Positions 51,271 through 60,432 of a stretch of 64,000 bases of DNA are shown piece by piece. Position 1 is the stretch's first letter. Each line of letters opens with the position of its first letter. The translations under genes were made by a program, and so were the position numbers. The stretch is from PALSA-612 sp963791225 (GTDB lineage Bacteria > Actinomycetota > Thermoleophilia > Gaiellales > Gaiellaceae), in contig CAWBRV010000003.1 of assembly GCA_963791225.1 (NCBI GenBank), forward strand, positions 1,426,001 to 1,490,000, in the 5' to 3' direction. The notes below the pieces were generated by a model. That model worked only from the letters and a program-made list of their open reading frames with translations, did no database searches and was not told where the DNA came from.

Positions 51271-52677
51271 ATGGACTGTGACGTTGCCGTCCTCGGCGGC
51301 GGGCCCGGCGGCTACACCGCCGCGATCCGCGCGGCCCAGCTCGGCGCCAGGGCGGTATGCATCGAGAAGGAGCCGGAGCTCGGCGGCACCTGCCTCCGCG
51401 TCGGCTGTATCCCGACGAAGGCGTGGGTGCAGACCGCGCACGCGATCAAGGACGCGCACGAGAGCTTCGCCAAGTTCGGCGTCCAGGTCGGCGAGCCCAA
51501 CCTCGACATGACAGCCGCGAACGCGTGGAAGGACGGCGTCGTCAAGCAGATGACGTCGGGTGTCGCGCACCTCTTCAAGGCGAACGGCGTCGAGTGGGTC
51601 AAGGGCACCGGCAGGTTCAAGGATGCGAACACGATCGCGGACGACGGCGGAGAGGACGTCACCTTCCGCAGCGCGATCGTCGCGACTGGCTCGTTCCCGC
51701 TGCGCCCTCCGATCCCGGGCCTCGACTCGCCGCGCTGTGTCGACTCGACCGGTCTCCTTTCGCAGCAGCAGGTTCCCGGAAGGCTCGTCGTCCTCGGCGG
51801 CGGAATCATCGGCTGCGAGTTCGCGTCGATCTTCCAGCGCTTCGGCTCCGAGGTGACGATCGTCGAGATGCTGCCGACGCTGATCCCGCAGGAGGACGAG
51901 GACGCGACCAAGGAACTCGCGAAGCAGTTCAAGCGGCGTGCCATCACCGTCCACACGGGCAAGCAGTGCACCGGCGTCGACGACCACGGCTCCCACCTGA
52001 CCGTCCACTTTGGTGAGGGCGAGACGGTGGACGCCGACCTGATGCTCGTCTCGGTCGGCCGCGGCCCGCTCGTCCAGGGCCTCGGGCTCGAGGAAATCGG
52101 CGTCCAGCTCGACCCGCGCAAGGGCATCGCCGCCGACGAGCACCGGCGCACGACAGTCCCGCACATCTACGCCGTCGGCGACTGCGCCGGCTACTGGCAG
52201 CTCGCCCACACGGCGTTCCGGGAGGGCGAGGTGGCCGCCGAGAACGCGACGGGCCACGAGGCCGTGATGGGCGATCGCGCCGTGCCGCGACCGATCTACA
52301 CCGACCCGGAGATCGCGGGCGTCGGCCTGACCGAGGCCGCGGCCCGCGAGCAGCACGGCGATGCCGTCGCGACCGGAATGTTCCCGTGGGTCGCGAACGC
52401 CCGCGCGGTGATGCAGAACGAGACCGTCGGCTGGGTCAAGTCGATCCACGAGACGCGCTACGGCGAGCTGCTCGGCCTCGTGATCGTCGGCAACCATGCG
52501 ACGGATCTGATCGAAGCAGGCGTCGTCGCGCTCGACGCCGAGGCCACCGTCGAGACCGTCGCCGACGGCATGGCCGCCCATCCGACGCTCTCCGAGGCGA
52601 TCAAGGAGGCGGGCCTGGTCGCGCTCGGCCGCGCCATTCACCTGCCGCCCAAGCGAAAGGCCGCAACGCCCGCCTAG
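51271..52677 (+). CDS. lpd: dihydrolipoyl dehydrogenase (E3)
   Basis: The 468-residue flavoenzyme has the FAD motif VAVLGGGPGGYTAAIRAAQLG, the redox disulfide GGTCLRVGCIPTKA, the NAD motif VVLGGGIIGCEFASI, the FAD GD motif YAVGDC and the C-terminal His-Glu pair in AHPTLSEAIKEA. It reoxidises the dihydrolipoyl group of E2, linking to the operon at 38264. ATG 51271 follows a GGGAGAG ribosome binding site. Confidence 0.95.
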   Translation: MDCDVAVLGGGPGGYTAAIRAAQLGARAVCIEKEPELGGTCLRVGCIPTKAWVQTAHAIKDAHESFAKFGVQVGEPNLDMTAANAWKDGVVKQMTSGVAHLFKANGVEWVKGTGRFKDANTIADDGGEDVTFRSAIVATGSFPLRPPIPGLDSPRCVDSTGLLSQQQVPGRLVVLGGGIIGCEFASIFQRFGSEVTIVEMLPTLIPQEDEDATKELAKQFKRRAITVHTGKQCTGVDDHGSHLTVHFGEGETVDADLMLVSVGRGPLVQGLGLEEIGVQLDPRKGIAADEHRRTTVPHIYAVGDCAGYWQLAHTAFREGEVAAENATGHEAVMGDRAVPRPIYTDPEIAGVGLTEAAAREQHGDAVATGMFPWVANARAVMQNETVGWVKSIHETRYGELLGLVIVGNHATDLIEAGVVALDAEATVETVADGMAAHPTLSEAIKEAGLVALGRAIHLPPKRKAATPA

Positions 52678-52725
52678 CGCGATGCTCTCTGCCGCGTTAG
52701 CCTCGTACCGACGAAAGGAGTCTCG

Positions 52726-52824
52726 ATGAAGTTCCTCAACAAGAAATCCGCGTTCGTCGCGGCGCTCATCGGCGTCATCTTCTTCTGGAGGAAGAAGAAG
52801 ACCAAGGGAAGCGAGACCACCTAG
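52726..52824 (+). CDS. 32-residue membrane peptide
   Basis: MKFLNKKSAFVAALIGVIFF is followed by a lysine-rich tail (WRKKKTKGSETT). A strong ribosome binding site (GAAAGGAG) precedes ATG 52726 by 5 nt. A single helix with positive C-terminal charge predicts a small inner-membrane protein. The function is unknown. Confidence 0.6.
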   Translation: MKFLNKKSAFVAALIGVIFFWRKKKTKGSETT

Positions 52825-53020
52825 AACCGAGATCGCCTTTCGCTCGGAGGCTCTCGCCGAGCCGAGCCACTGGCTCCGGAACGACCAACTGACGAACGAC
52901 CGCAGGCACGACACGGGGCCCGCTTCCGGCTGGCCCACGACCCCGGATGAACTGATCCACGAGCAGGAGGCGCTCGCACGCGCCGCCTGGACTCCGTGGC
53001 GGCCGCTCGGGCGCTTCGGC

Positions 53021-53590
53021 GTGGGCGCGTGCTACACGTGTTTCTCGCAGGCCGAGCCGGGCCAGGGCCGTCCCGACGACGTCGGCTGGGCTGCCGCCGC
53101 CTACGGGGAAGAGGTCGCCGTCACAAGCGCCGTCAGCCCCGAGGGGTACGAGACCGGCATGCTCGCCCTCCGGGAGGGCCCGCTCCTCGAGGCGGCGGTT
53201 CGCGCTCTCCCTGAGCTTCCGGACGTGCTGCTCGTCGACGCCACCGGACGGGACCATCCGCGCCGCGCGGGCCTCGCGCTCCACCTCGGCGCCGTCCTCG
53301 ACCTCCCGACCGTGGGGCTCACCGACCGGCCGCTGCTCTCCTCGGGCGACGATCCCGCGGACGAGCGCGGCGCCGCGTCGCCGCTCACGATCGACGGCGA
53401 GCAGGTGGGCTACCTGCTGCGGACGAGGGCGGGCGCCCGCCCGATCTGCGTGCACGCCGGCTGGCGCACGACGCCCGAGACGACGCTCGAGATCGTCCTC
53501 TCGGTCACCGGGGAGATGCGGACGCCGGACCCCATGCGCGCCGCACGCTCCGCCGCCCGCGCCGCACGCGGCCGGGGCCTCGCTTCCTGA
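53021..53590 (+). CDS. endonuclease V-like protein with lost catalytic residues
   Basis: The protein aligns with endonuclease V: YETGMLALREGPLLEA (catalytic Glu), VLLVDATGRDHPRRAGLALHLG (catalytic Asp) and GYLLRTRAGARPICVHAGWRTTPETTLE. The first Asp is missing (GVGACYTCFS where AGVDVSY is expected) and the late His is Trp (GWRTT for GHRxS). The family start also lies upstream (from about 52910, PDELIHEQEALARAAW), where no ATG, GTG or TTG exists in frame. It may be inactive or repurposed. Confidence 0.7.
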   Translation: MGACYTCFSQAEPGQGRPDDVGWAAAAYGEEVAVTSAVSPEGYETGMLALREGPLLEAAVRALPELPDVLLVDATGRDHPRRAGLALHLGAVLDLPTVGLTDRPLLSSGDDPADERGAASPLTIDGEQVGYLLRTRAGARPICVHAGWRTTPETTLEIVLSVTGEMRTPDPMRAARSAARAARGRGLAS

Positions 53591-53624
53591 CCGTACTCGG
53601 GGGCCGCGAGCCGGGCTGTCTTCC

Positions 53625-56600
53625 ATGGGTGCGAGAATGACCCTCCCCGTGGCCGCGCCCTACGTCCATCTCCACGTTCACTCCGAGTATTCGATCCTCG
53701 ACGGCGCCTGCCGCATCCCCGAGCTCGCGGTGCGGGCGGCCGAACTCGAGATGCCCGCCGTGGCGCTCACGGACCACGGGTCGCTCGCAGGTGCGGTCGA
53801 GCTCTACCGCGAAGCTCGTGCCCAGGGCGTAAAGCCGATCGTCGGCTGCGAGGTCTATCTCGCCGACGACCGCCACGCGCAGGCCAAGGGGTATGCGCAC
53901 CTCACGCTGCTCGCCGAGACGAACGAGGGCTACTCCAACCTGATCAAGCTGTCGTCGCTCGGCTACCTCGAGGGGTACTACTACAAGCCGCGCGTCGACT
54001 GGGAGCTGCTCGAACGGCATGCGAAGGGGCTCGTCTGCCTCTCCGGCTGCCTCTCGGGCCGCGTCTCGCGCGCGCTGGAGGAGAACCGGCCGGCCGACGC
54101 CGCCTCCGACCTCGACCGCCTCGTCCAGGTCTTCGGCCGCGACTCGACCTACGTCGAGATCCAGAACGCCGGCCTCGACGAGCAGGCGCGCATCAATCCC
54201 CTGCTCGCGAAGCTCGCCGCCGAGGCCGCCCTGCCGCTCGTCGCGACCGGCGACGTGCACTACCTGCGGCACGAGGACGCGCGCGCCCACGAGGCGCTCC
54301 TCTGCATCCAGTCCGGCGACTCGCTCAAGAACCCGAACCACTGGAAGTTCGACACCGACCAGTTCTACTTCAAGACGCCGGGGGAGATGGCGCTCGACTT
54401 CCCGGACCACCCGGAGGCGCTCGCCCGCACGCTCGAGATCGCCGAGCGCTGCTCGGTCGAGATCGCCCTCGGCCAGATCCTGCTGCCGAAGTTCCCGCTC
54501 CCCGAAGGCCGCGAGGCGTTCGACGAGCTGGCCGAGCTGTGCGAGGCGGGGCTCGTCGAGCGGTACGGGCAGGAGACTCCCGAGCTTCGCGAGCGGCTCC
54601 AGTTCGAGCTGAAGACGGTCCGCGAGATGGGCTTTGCCGACTACTTCCTGATCGTCTCCGACTTCGTGCGCTTCGCGAAGCGGAACGGGATCTCGGTCGG
54701 GCCGGGCCGCGGCTCGGCGGCGGGCAGCCTCGCCGCCTACTGCCTGCAGATCACGGACGTCGACCCGATGCGCTACGGGCTCCTGTTCGAACGCTTCCTC
54801 AACCCTGCCCGCAAGGACCTGCCCGACATGGACATCGACTTCGCGGTGGCAGGCCGGGACCGGGTGATCAACTACGTCGCCGACAAGTACGGCCGCGACC
54901 GCGTGGCGCAGATCATCACCTTCTCGACGATGATGGCCCGCGCCGCCGTCCGCGACGCGGGCCGGGTGCTCGAGATCCCCTACGGCACCGTCGACCGGAT
55001 CGCGAAGCTGATCCCGGAAGGCCCGAAGGTGTACCTGGAGGAGAGCCTGAAGCCGGGCCAGGAGCTCCGCGCCGCCTACGACGCCGACCCGGTCGTCCGC
55101 GAGATCGTCGACCTCGCGAGGCCGCTCGAGGGGCTCGTCCGCGCCGACTCGATCCACGCCGCCGGCGTCGTCATCTCCGACCGGCCGCTCACCGACGTCG
55201 TTCCGCTGCAGCAGAAGGGATCCGACCAGGAGGTCGTCACGCAGCTCGCGATGGGCGACGTTGTCGACCTCGGCCTGCTGAAGATCGACTTCCTCGGCCT
55301 TCGCAACCTCGACGTCATCGACCAGACGGTCGACCTGATCGGGGGCGGCTTCGATGTCGAGGAGCTCCAACTCGACGACAGGAAGACGTACGAGATGCTC
55401 GCGCGCGGCGACGCGACCGGCGTCTTCCAGTTCGAGTCCTCGGGCATGCGCGAGGCGCTGCGCCAGGTGAAGCCGACCGAGTTCGAGGACCTGATCGCGC
55501 TCAGCGCGCTCTACCGGCCGGGGCCGATGGCCTACATCCCCGTCTACGCGCGCCGCAAGAGCGGCCAGGAGCAGGTCAGCTACATCGACCCGCGGCTCGA
55601 GGAGATCACTCGCGGCACCTACGGGATCTGCGTCTACCAGGAGCAGTACATGCAGATCGCCAAGCAGATCGCAGGCTTCACGCCCGGCGAGGCGGAGACG
55701 TTGCGCAAGGCGATCGGCAAGAAGATCCACGAGCTGATGGCGTCGCTCGAGGGCAAGTTCATGGAGGGCTGCGCCGCCTCGGGCACGTCCCGCGCCGTCG
55801 CCGAGCAGCTCTGGAAGGACATGCAGCAGTCGCAGGACTACTCCTTCAACAAGGCGCACTCGGCCTGCTACGCGCTGATCGCCTACCGGACGGCCTACCT
55901 GAAGGCGCACTACCCGGCGCAGTACATGGCCGCGCTGATCTCGTCCGTGATGAACACGAAGGACCGCGTGCCGTTCTACGTCAACGCGTGCCACGAGATG
56001 GGCCTCGAGGTGCTCCCTCCGGACGTGAACGAGTCTCAGGTCGACTTCGCCGTCGTCGGGACGAAGATCCGCTTCGGCCTGAACGCGGTCAAGAACGTGG
56101 GGGAGTCGGCCTGCCGCGCGATCGTCGCCGCACGCGACGAGGGCGGCGCGTTCACGTCGATCTGGGACTTCACCGACCGCGTCGACCCGCAGGTCGTCAA
56201 CAAGCGCGCGCTCGAGTCGCTCGTGAAGTGCGGCGCGCTCGACTCGTCCGGCTCACCGCGCCTCGGCATGCTCGACGTGCTCGAGCATGCGCTCTCGTGG
56301 GGCGGGCGCCAGCAGGCCGATCGCCTCGCGGGGCAGGCGTCGATCTTCGACAGCCCCGACGAGCCGGACGCGCCGCGCGAGCGGCACCATCCTGCGATCG
56401 CGCCCGACGAGTACGAGAAGGGCGAGCTGCTGCGGCTCGAGAAGGAGACGCTCGGCCTCTACGTCTCCGAGCACCCGCTCGACCGCGTCCGCGACCAGCT
56501 CCGCCGGCGCGTCGACCTTCCGCTCGCCGAGCTCGAGCGCCGCCGCGACGGCGAGGTGGTGACGATCGGCGGCATCGTGTCCACGCTCAAGCAGCTGACG

Positions 56601-57038
56601 ACGAAGAAGGGCGACCCCATGGTCTTCGCACGCCTCGACGACCTCACCGGAGGCGCCGAGGTCGTCGTCTTCAACTCGGTCTACGCCGCCTCGCGGGAGC
56701 TGCTCGAAACCGACCGCATCCTCGTCGTCAAGGGGCGCGTCGACCACAAGCAGGAGGGCGAGACGAAGCTGATCGCGATCGAGGTGGCCGAGTTCGAGGA
56801 AACGCGCCCGGCCGACGAGGTGCGGCTCAAGGTCGACGCCCGGCACGCGCCGGCCGGGATCGTCCGCGACCTCTCGCACGTCGTGAAGGACTTCCCCGGC
56901 GACGCCAAGGTGGTCCTCGCACTCGAGACGTCGGACGGCCTGAAGACGCTCGAGCTCGGCCCCGGCTACCGCGTCGCGCCGGTGCCCGACTTCTACGCCG
57001 AGGTCAAGGCTCTCCTCGGCGAAGCCGCAGTCTCTTAG
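53625..57038 (+). CDS. dnaE: DNA polymerase III alpha subunit
   Basis: The 1137-residue polymerase has an N-terminal PHP domain (LHVHSEYSILDGACRI, ALTDHGSLAG), the palm with VGPGRGSAAGSLAAYC and the DMDIDF catalytic aspartates (about residue 403), YSFNKAHSACYALIAY, helix-hairpin-helix elements and an OB-fold (VVTIGGIVSTLKQL, about 975). It is the replicative polymerase of the DnaE1 type. ATG 53637 is an alternative start. Its stop codon opens a repeated 3' element. Confidence 0.97.
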   Translation: MGARMTLPVAAPYVHLHVHSEYSILDGACRIPELAVRAAELEMPAVALTDHGSLAGAVELYREARAQGVKPIVGCEVYLADDRHAQAKGYAHLTLLAETNEGYSNLIKLSSLGYLEGYYYKPRVDWELLERHAKGLVCLSGCLSGRVSRALEENRPADAASDLDRLVQVFGRDSTYVEIQNAGLDEQARINPLLAKLAAEAALPLVATGDVHYLRHEDARAHEALLCIQSGDSLKNPNHWKFDTDQFYFKTPGEMALDFPDHPEALARTLEIAERCSVEIALGQILLPKFPLPEGREAFDELAELCEAGLVERYGQETPELRERLQFELKTVREMGFADYFLIVSDFVRFAKRNGISVGPGRGSAAGSLAAYCLQITDVDPMRYGLLFERFLNPARKDLPDMDIDFAVAGRDRVINYVADKYGRDRVAQIITFSTMMARAAVRDAGRVLEIPYGTVDRIAKLIPEGPKVYLEESLKPGQELRAAYDADPVVREIVDLARPLEGLVRADSIHAAGVVISDRPLTDVVPLQQKGSDQEVVTQLAMGDVVDLGLLKIDFLGLRNLDVIDQTVDLIGGGFDVEELQLDDRKTYEMLARGDATGVFQFESSGMREALRQVKPTEFEDLIALSALYRPGPMAYIPVYARRKSGQEQVSYIDPRLEEITRGTYGICVYQEQYMQIAKQIAGFTPGEAETLRKAIGKKIHELMASLEGKFMEGCAASGTSRAVAEQLWKDMQQSQDYSFNKAHSACYALIAYRTAYLKAHYPAQYMAALISSVMNTKDRVPFYVNACHEMGLEVLPPDVNESQVDFAVVGTKIRFGLNAVKNVGESACRAIVAARDEGGAFTSIWDFTDRVDPQVVNKRALESLVKCGALDSSGSPRLGMLDVLEHALSWGGRQQADRLAGQASIFDSPDEPDAPRERHHPAIAPDEYEKGELLRLEKETLGLYVSEHPLDRVRDQLRRRVDLPLAELERRRDGEVVTIGGIVSTLKQLTTKKGDPMVFARLDDLTGGAEVVVFNSVYAASRELLETDRILVVKGRVDHKQEGETKLIAIEVAEFEETRPADEVRLKVDARHAPAGIVRDLSHVVKDFPGDAKVVLALETSDGLKTLELGPGYRVAPVPDFYAEVKALLGEAAVS

Positions 57039-57144
57039 CACCGGGGAAACGGCCGGTTTCCCCGTGGAGCCCCCTTCCCTACCGCGACGCGCGGCTGACG
57101 TCCCGAGCTACGCCGCGGACAAGCCACGGCTTCGCGGCCCCTCG
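57036..57144 (+). repeat. stop-codon-linked structured element, copy 1
   Basis: Starting at the dnaE TAG, a hairpin (CGGGGAAAC 57042-57050 with GTTTCCCCG 57056-57064) is followed by GCCCCCTTCCCT and a GAGCTACGCC...GGCTTCGCGGCC block that also folds. The same order and sequences recur at 60634-60741, again from a TAG stop. It is probably a terminator or 3'-end processing element. Confidence 0.6.
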
Positions 57145-58352
57145 CTTGTCCGTCCAGATCGTCTGGAACTACGTCGAGTCGTCCGACGACGCTTCGCCGG
57201 GCTCGTCCTGATGGCGGTGCTGCTCGACTCGTTCCTCGACGGCCTCGACCTCGTCCGGCGGCGCGACGCCCTCCTCGGAAAACTCGACCGTCTCCTGATC
57301 GCGGAACCGGGACCACTTGCTGAGCAGGTCGCGAAACGACACCCTTGGATTATCGCCCAAGCTTCGCCGTCGCGAGCGGTCGGCCATCGCGGCGTGTCTT
57401 GGACCGACTCGACCTGGTATGCGGTGACGGCTCGACCGAACCCCTTCAACTCGAGCGGGCCCAGCGAGACCACGTCCACCGCATCCTCCACTGCTCCGAA
57501 GACACGTGGCCCGATCAGGGTCTGCCCCCCGGCTGCCCGCGTGCTGAGCCGAGAAGCCAGGTTCGTCAGCGGTCCGATCGCCCCGTAGTCGTATCGACCT
57601 TCGAACCCGATCCGGCCCAGCGTGACGTGGCCCGCCTCGATGCCGATGCCGAGGGTGAGGTCGGCTCCCCGTTTGCGCCACGTGTGTCCGAGCTCGCCGA
57701 TGCTTTCCTGTCCCGCGAGGGCGAACCTGACCGCCTGGAGCTCGTGGTCCACGACCGGCACGGGGTCGTTGAAGAAGATCATCACACCGTCTCCGGCGAA
57801 GTGCTCGAGCGTTCCGCCGTAGACGGGAATCAGACCACCGCGGGCGGCGTGGTACTCCCGAAGCACGTCGAACAGGTCTTCGGGCGCGGCGGTCTCGGCG
57901 AAGGCCGTGAAGTTGCGAAGGTCGCAGAACAGGCAGGAGATGTAGGCCCGGTGGCCGGCGAGCAACTGCTCACCGTGCTCGGACGAGATGAGCTCGGCGA
58001 CCTGCGGCGAGAGAAAGCGCGCGAGCTCGGTTCGCTGGCGCTCGACCGCTTCGACGAGGCGCGCATTCGCGATCGCGATCGCTGCCTGGTCGGCGAAGGT
58101 TTTGACGAGTTCCACCTGATCCGCAGCAAACGGGCCGGCGACTCCTCGCCCGACCGCGATCGCGCCGATGAGGTCGTTCTCCACGAGGATGGGCACGCCG
58201 AGGAGGGCGCGGAAGCCCACGATCTCCTGAGCTCCGTACGTGTATTCGGGGTCGGCGAGGACGTCGGGGATCTGAACCGGCTCGCGGGCGAGCGCTGCGC
58301 GACCGACGACCGTCGACCGGTCTCGCGCATGTGGATGCTCTTCGGCGTACTC
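57108..58352 (-). CDS. GAF-class III nucleotidyl cyclase, downstream part
   Basis: Continuing in the same frame after an internal TAG, this part completes a GAF domain (RSTVVGRAALAREPVQIPDVLADPEYTYG, split) and a class III cyclase with CLFCDLRNFTAFAE (metal Asp), EHFAGDGVMIFF (second metal Asp), and NLASRL (transition-state Asn/Arg). A leucine linker joins the domains. It should make cyclic AMP or GMP if expressed. Beyond AYQVESV (about 57420) the frame becomes Arg/Ser-rich, so the real end is probably earlier. An internal restart at GTG 58220 is possible. Confidence 0.75.
   Translation of the reverse strand, partial: EYAEEHPHARDRSTVVGRAALAREPVQIPDVLADPEYTYGAQEIVGFRALLGVPILVENDLIGAIAVGRGVAGPFAADQVELVKTFADQAAIAIANARLVEAVERQRTELARFLSPQVAELISSEHGEQLLAGHRAYISCLFCDLRNFTAFAETAAPEDLFDVLREYHAARGGLIPVYGGTLEHFAGDGVMIFFNDPVPVVDHELQAVRFALAGQESIGELGHTWRKRGADLTLGIGIEAGHVTLGRIGFEGRYDYGAIGPLTNLASRLSTRAAGGQTLIGPRVFGAVEDAVDVVSLGPLELKGFGRAVTAYQVESVQDTPRWPTARDGEAWAIIQGCRFATCSASGPGSAIRRRSSFPRRASRRRTRSRPSRNESSSTAIRTSPAKRRRTTRRSSRRSGRTSEGPRSRGLSAA
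57169..57342 (-). CDS. 57-residue acidic protein
   Basis: In another frame at the tail of the cyclase gene, GTG 57342 opens VSFRDLLSKWSRFRDQET, then EGVAPPDEVEAVEERVEQ and an acidic end. Codon use is strongly GC3-biased as in neighbouring genes, unlike the overlapping cyclase tail. A CCAAGG element precedes the start. I do not recognise the family; the first 10 residues look like a helix. Confidence 0.5.
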   Translation of the reverse strand: MSFRDLLSKWSRFRDQETVEFSEEGVAPPDEVEAVEERVEQHRHQDEPGEASSDDST

Positions 58353-58601
58353 CTATGCTCTTCCGTCGACCTCCCCGCTCGCAGAGACGATCCGATAGGT
58401 GTCGCCGTCGACGAGGTAGAGCTGTGAGTGCTCCCCTTCGCAGAGTCGTCTGGCAGCGTCGACGATCTCGTCCAGGACGGGCTGCAGCCCTCTCCACTGT
58501 GCGACCGCGCGGAGGACGTCGCTCACCGCCTGCCGTTGCTCGCGGAGATTACGGTTCTCTCGCACGAGTTCCTCGGGCACGAGTGTGTCCCGGTCGCCCA
58601 C
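58353..58601 (-). CDS. GAF-cyclase N-terminal fragment ending at an internal TAG
   Basis: The 82-residue start of the GAF-cyclase gene reads ENRNLREQRQAVSDVLRAVA (coiled coil) and EIVDAARRLCEGEHSQLYLVDGD, then stops at TAG 58353-58355 after GEVDGRA. The same frame continues without a shift into the GAF domain. The full protein would be about 490 residues. A single substitution such as C to T or a suppressed stop would explain it. Confidence 0.7.
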   Translation of the reverse strand: MGDRDTLVPEELVRENRNLREQRQAVSDVLRAVAQWRGLQPVLDEIVDAARRLCEGEHSQLYLVDGDTYRIVSASGEVDGRA

Positions 58602-58648
58602 GTCGCTGACTCTACGACCTTGCCGGTGTCTGCGGAGGCTGCGTCGGC

Positions 58649-59080
58649 CTAGTCCGCGAGGCCCTTGGCGCGCAGCTCGTCGACTGCCCGCTCGGACTTG
58701 CCGAGATCGGCGAGGCCCATCCCGGCGAGGATGCGCGGCGTCTTCGTGAACTGCACGTCGCGGTAGTCGACGATCTGCCAGTGGTTCCCGGACGGGTCGA
58801 GGAAGTCGTTGTCGGCGAGCATGCGCGCGCCTGCGGCCCGTGCGCGCTCGAGCGTCTCCTCGCGGCCGTCGACGACGAGCCCGATGTGGCGCTCCGCGTC
58901 CGGCGGCTGCTCGCGCCCGGCCGAGAGCGCGATGAACTGGTCGCCGAGGTCGACGAACGCCATCGAGCCGCTGCGGCCGCGGAGCTGCACCTCGCCGAAG
59001 ACTTGTTCGAAGAACCGCAGCGCCTCGTCGATCGAGGTCACCTCGACCGCGACGTGGTTGATCCCCACCGGGCGCGGCAT
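58649..59080 (-). CDS. VOC family protein (glyoxalase/bleomycin resistance fold)
   Basis: The 143-residue protein has the VOC fold: INHVAVEVTSIDEALRFFEQVFGE, VDLGDQFIALSAGR and LDPSGNHWQIVDYRD, with His and Glu positions for metal binding only partly conserved. Start ATG 59080 is set by MPRPVGINHVAVEV. The C-terminus has a short helical extension (LADLGKSERAVDELRAKGL). The substrate is unknown. Confidence 0.85.
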   Translation of the reverse strand: MPRPVGINHVAVEVTSIDEALRFFEQVFGEVQLRGRSGSMAFVDLGDQFIALSAGREQPPDAERHIGLVVDGREETLERARAAGARMLADNDFLDPSGNHWQIVDYRDVQFTKTPRILAGMGLADLGKSERAVDELRAKGLAD

Positions 59081-59115
59081 GGAACGGGAGCCTAGCTTCC
59101 GGTGTACTAGCGGCG

Positions 59116-59676
59116 GTGGTGGGCCGGCCACTTGCCGAGGAAGAGCTCGTCGCCCGCGCACAGCGTGGCGACGCCGCCGCATACGAGGAGCTCGTGCGAC
59201 AACACCAGGGGATCGCGCTCAGAACCGCCTACCTCGTCGCCGGCGACGCCGCCGACGCGCAGGAGGCCGCGCAGGAAGCGTTCGTCAAGGCATACCGGGC
59301 GCTCGGCCGCTTCCGTCGCGGCGCGCCCTTCCGTCCCTGGCTGCTGCGAATCGTCGCCAACGAGGCGAAGAACCGCCGCCGGGCGGCCGGCAGGCGGCAG
59401 GCGCTCGTGCTCCGCGCGGCGGGCGCGGCCCCGGGGGACGCGGCCCCGTCCCCCGAGGCGACGCTCGTCTCGGCCGAGCGGCGGGCCGAACTTGTCGCCG
59501 CGCTCGGACGGCTCGGGGACGACCACCGGCTCGTGCTCTCCTGCCGCTACCTGCTCGAGCTGTCGGAGGAGGAGACCGCGGCCGCACTCGGGGTACGCCG
59601 CGGGACCGTCAAGTCGAGGCTCGCCCGCGCGCTCGAGCGCCTGCGGGCCGAGCTCCAGGAGGGGAACGATGCCTGA
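59116..59676 (+). CDS. ECF-type RNA polymerase sigma factor
   Basis: The 186-residue protein starts with GTG. It has region 2 (YEELVRQHQGIALRTAYLVAGDAADAQEAAQEAFVKAYRALGRF, split) and region 4 (LVLSCRYLLELSEEETAAALGVRRGTVKSRLARALERLR, split), giving -10 and -35 recognition. It is coupled to the next gene, which looks like its membrane partner. Its target promoters are unknown. Confidence 0.92.
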   Translation: MVGRPLAEEELVARAQRGDAAAYEELVRQHQGIALRTAYLVAGDAADAQEAAQEAFVKAYRALGRFRRGAPFRPWLLRIVANEAKNRRRAAGRRQALVLRAAGAAPGDAAPSPEATLVSAERRAELVAALGRLGDDHRLVLSCRYLLELSEEETAAALGVRRGTVKSRLARALERLRAELQEGNDA

Positions 59677-60343
59677 GCTCGAGCGCGAGCTGCGCGCCCT
59701 CGCGGCGCACGTCGATCTCCCGGCCGAGCGTGACCTCTGGCCGGCCATCCACGCGCGTCTCGACCGGCGGCGACCGATCCGATGGTTCCGCGTCGCGGCC
59801 GTGGCCGTCGCCGCCCTCGCCGCGGCGATCGCCGTCGCTTTCGCGGTGCCGCCTGCGCGCGCAGCGATCCTGCGCTTCCTCGGCCTCGAGGGCGTCACGA
59901 TCGTCCGCGTCGAGACGCTGCCGCCCGTGGCACCTTCAAACGCCGTCGTCGGCACGCGAACGACGCTGGACAAGGCAGCCGCGCGACTCGGCTTCCAACC
60001 GCTCCTCCCGGACATCGGCCGGCCGGACGGGGTCTACCTCGACTCCTCGAACATGGCCGTGCTGCTCGTGTACGGCACGCCGTTGCGACTCCGCCTGGAG
60101 GAGACCCAGCTCGGCGTCTTCCAGAAGATGGCGTCGACCAGGCAGCCGATCGACCGCGTGAACGTCGGCGGCAACCCGGGTGTCTGGATCCCGGACGCGC
60201 ACCTCTTCGACGACTTCTTCGGCCAGCCGCGCCTGTCGGGCAGCGCGCTCCTCTGGGAGCGCGACGGCATCACGCTCCGCCTCGAGGGCCGGCTGACGAA
60301 GGCGCAGGCGGTCGCGCTCGCGCGCGCTGTCGGCACCCGTTAA
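59669..60343 (+). CDS. membrane protein, probable anti-sigma partner
   Basis: The 224-residue protein overlaps the sigma gene by 8 nt and is preceded by GGAGGGG. The cytoplasmic N-terminus (LERELRALAAHVDLPAERDLWPAIHARLDRR, split) resembles short anti-sigma segments. One helix (VAAVAVAALAAAIAVAFAVPP) and an extracellular domain (PGVWIPDAHLFDDFF) follow. The outer part could sense an envelope signal. No zinc motif HxxxCxxC is present, so the anti-sigma role is inferred from context. Confidence 0.7.
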   Translation: MPELERELRALAAHVDLPAERDLWPAIHARLDRRRPIRWFRVAAVAVAALAAAIAVAFAVPPARAAILRFLGLEGVTIVRVETLPPVAPSNAVVGTRTTLDKAAARLGFQPLLPDIGRPDGVYLDSSNMAVLLVYGTPLRLRLEETQLGVFQKMASTRQPIDRVNVGGNPGVWIPDAHLFDDFFGQPRLSGSALLWERDGITLRLEGRLTKAQAVALARAVGTR

Positions 60344-60432
60344 GCGTCCCTTAAGCCCTCCGATCCCTCGTTCGGGGGACATCCAATGAGGGTCGCCGGA
60401 CGAATCTCAGAGTGTCGAGATTGGAGGTAGGG

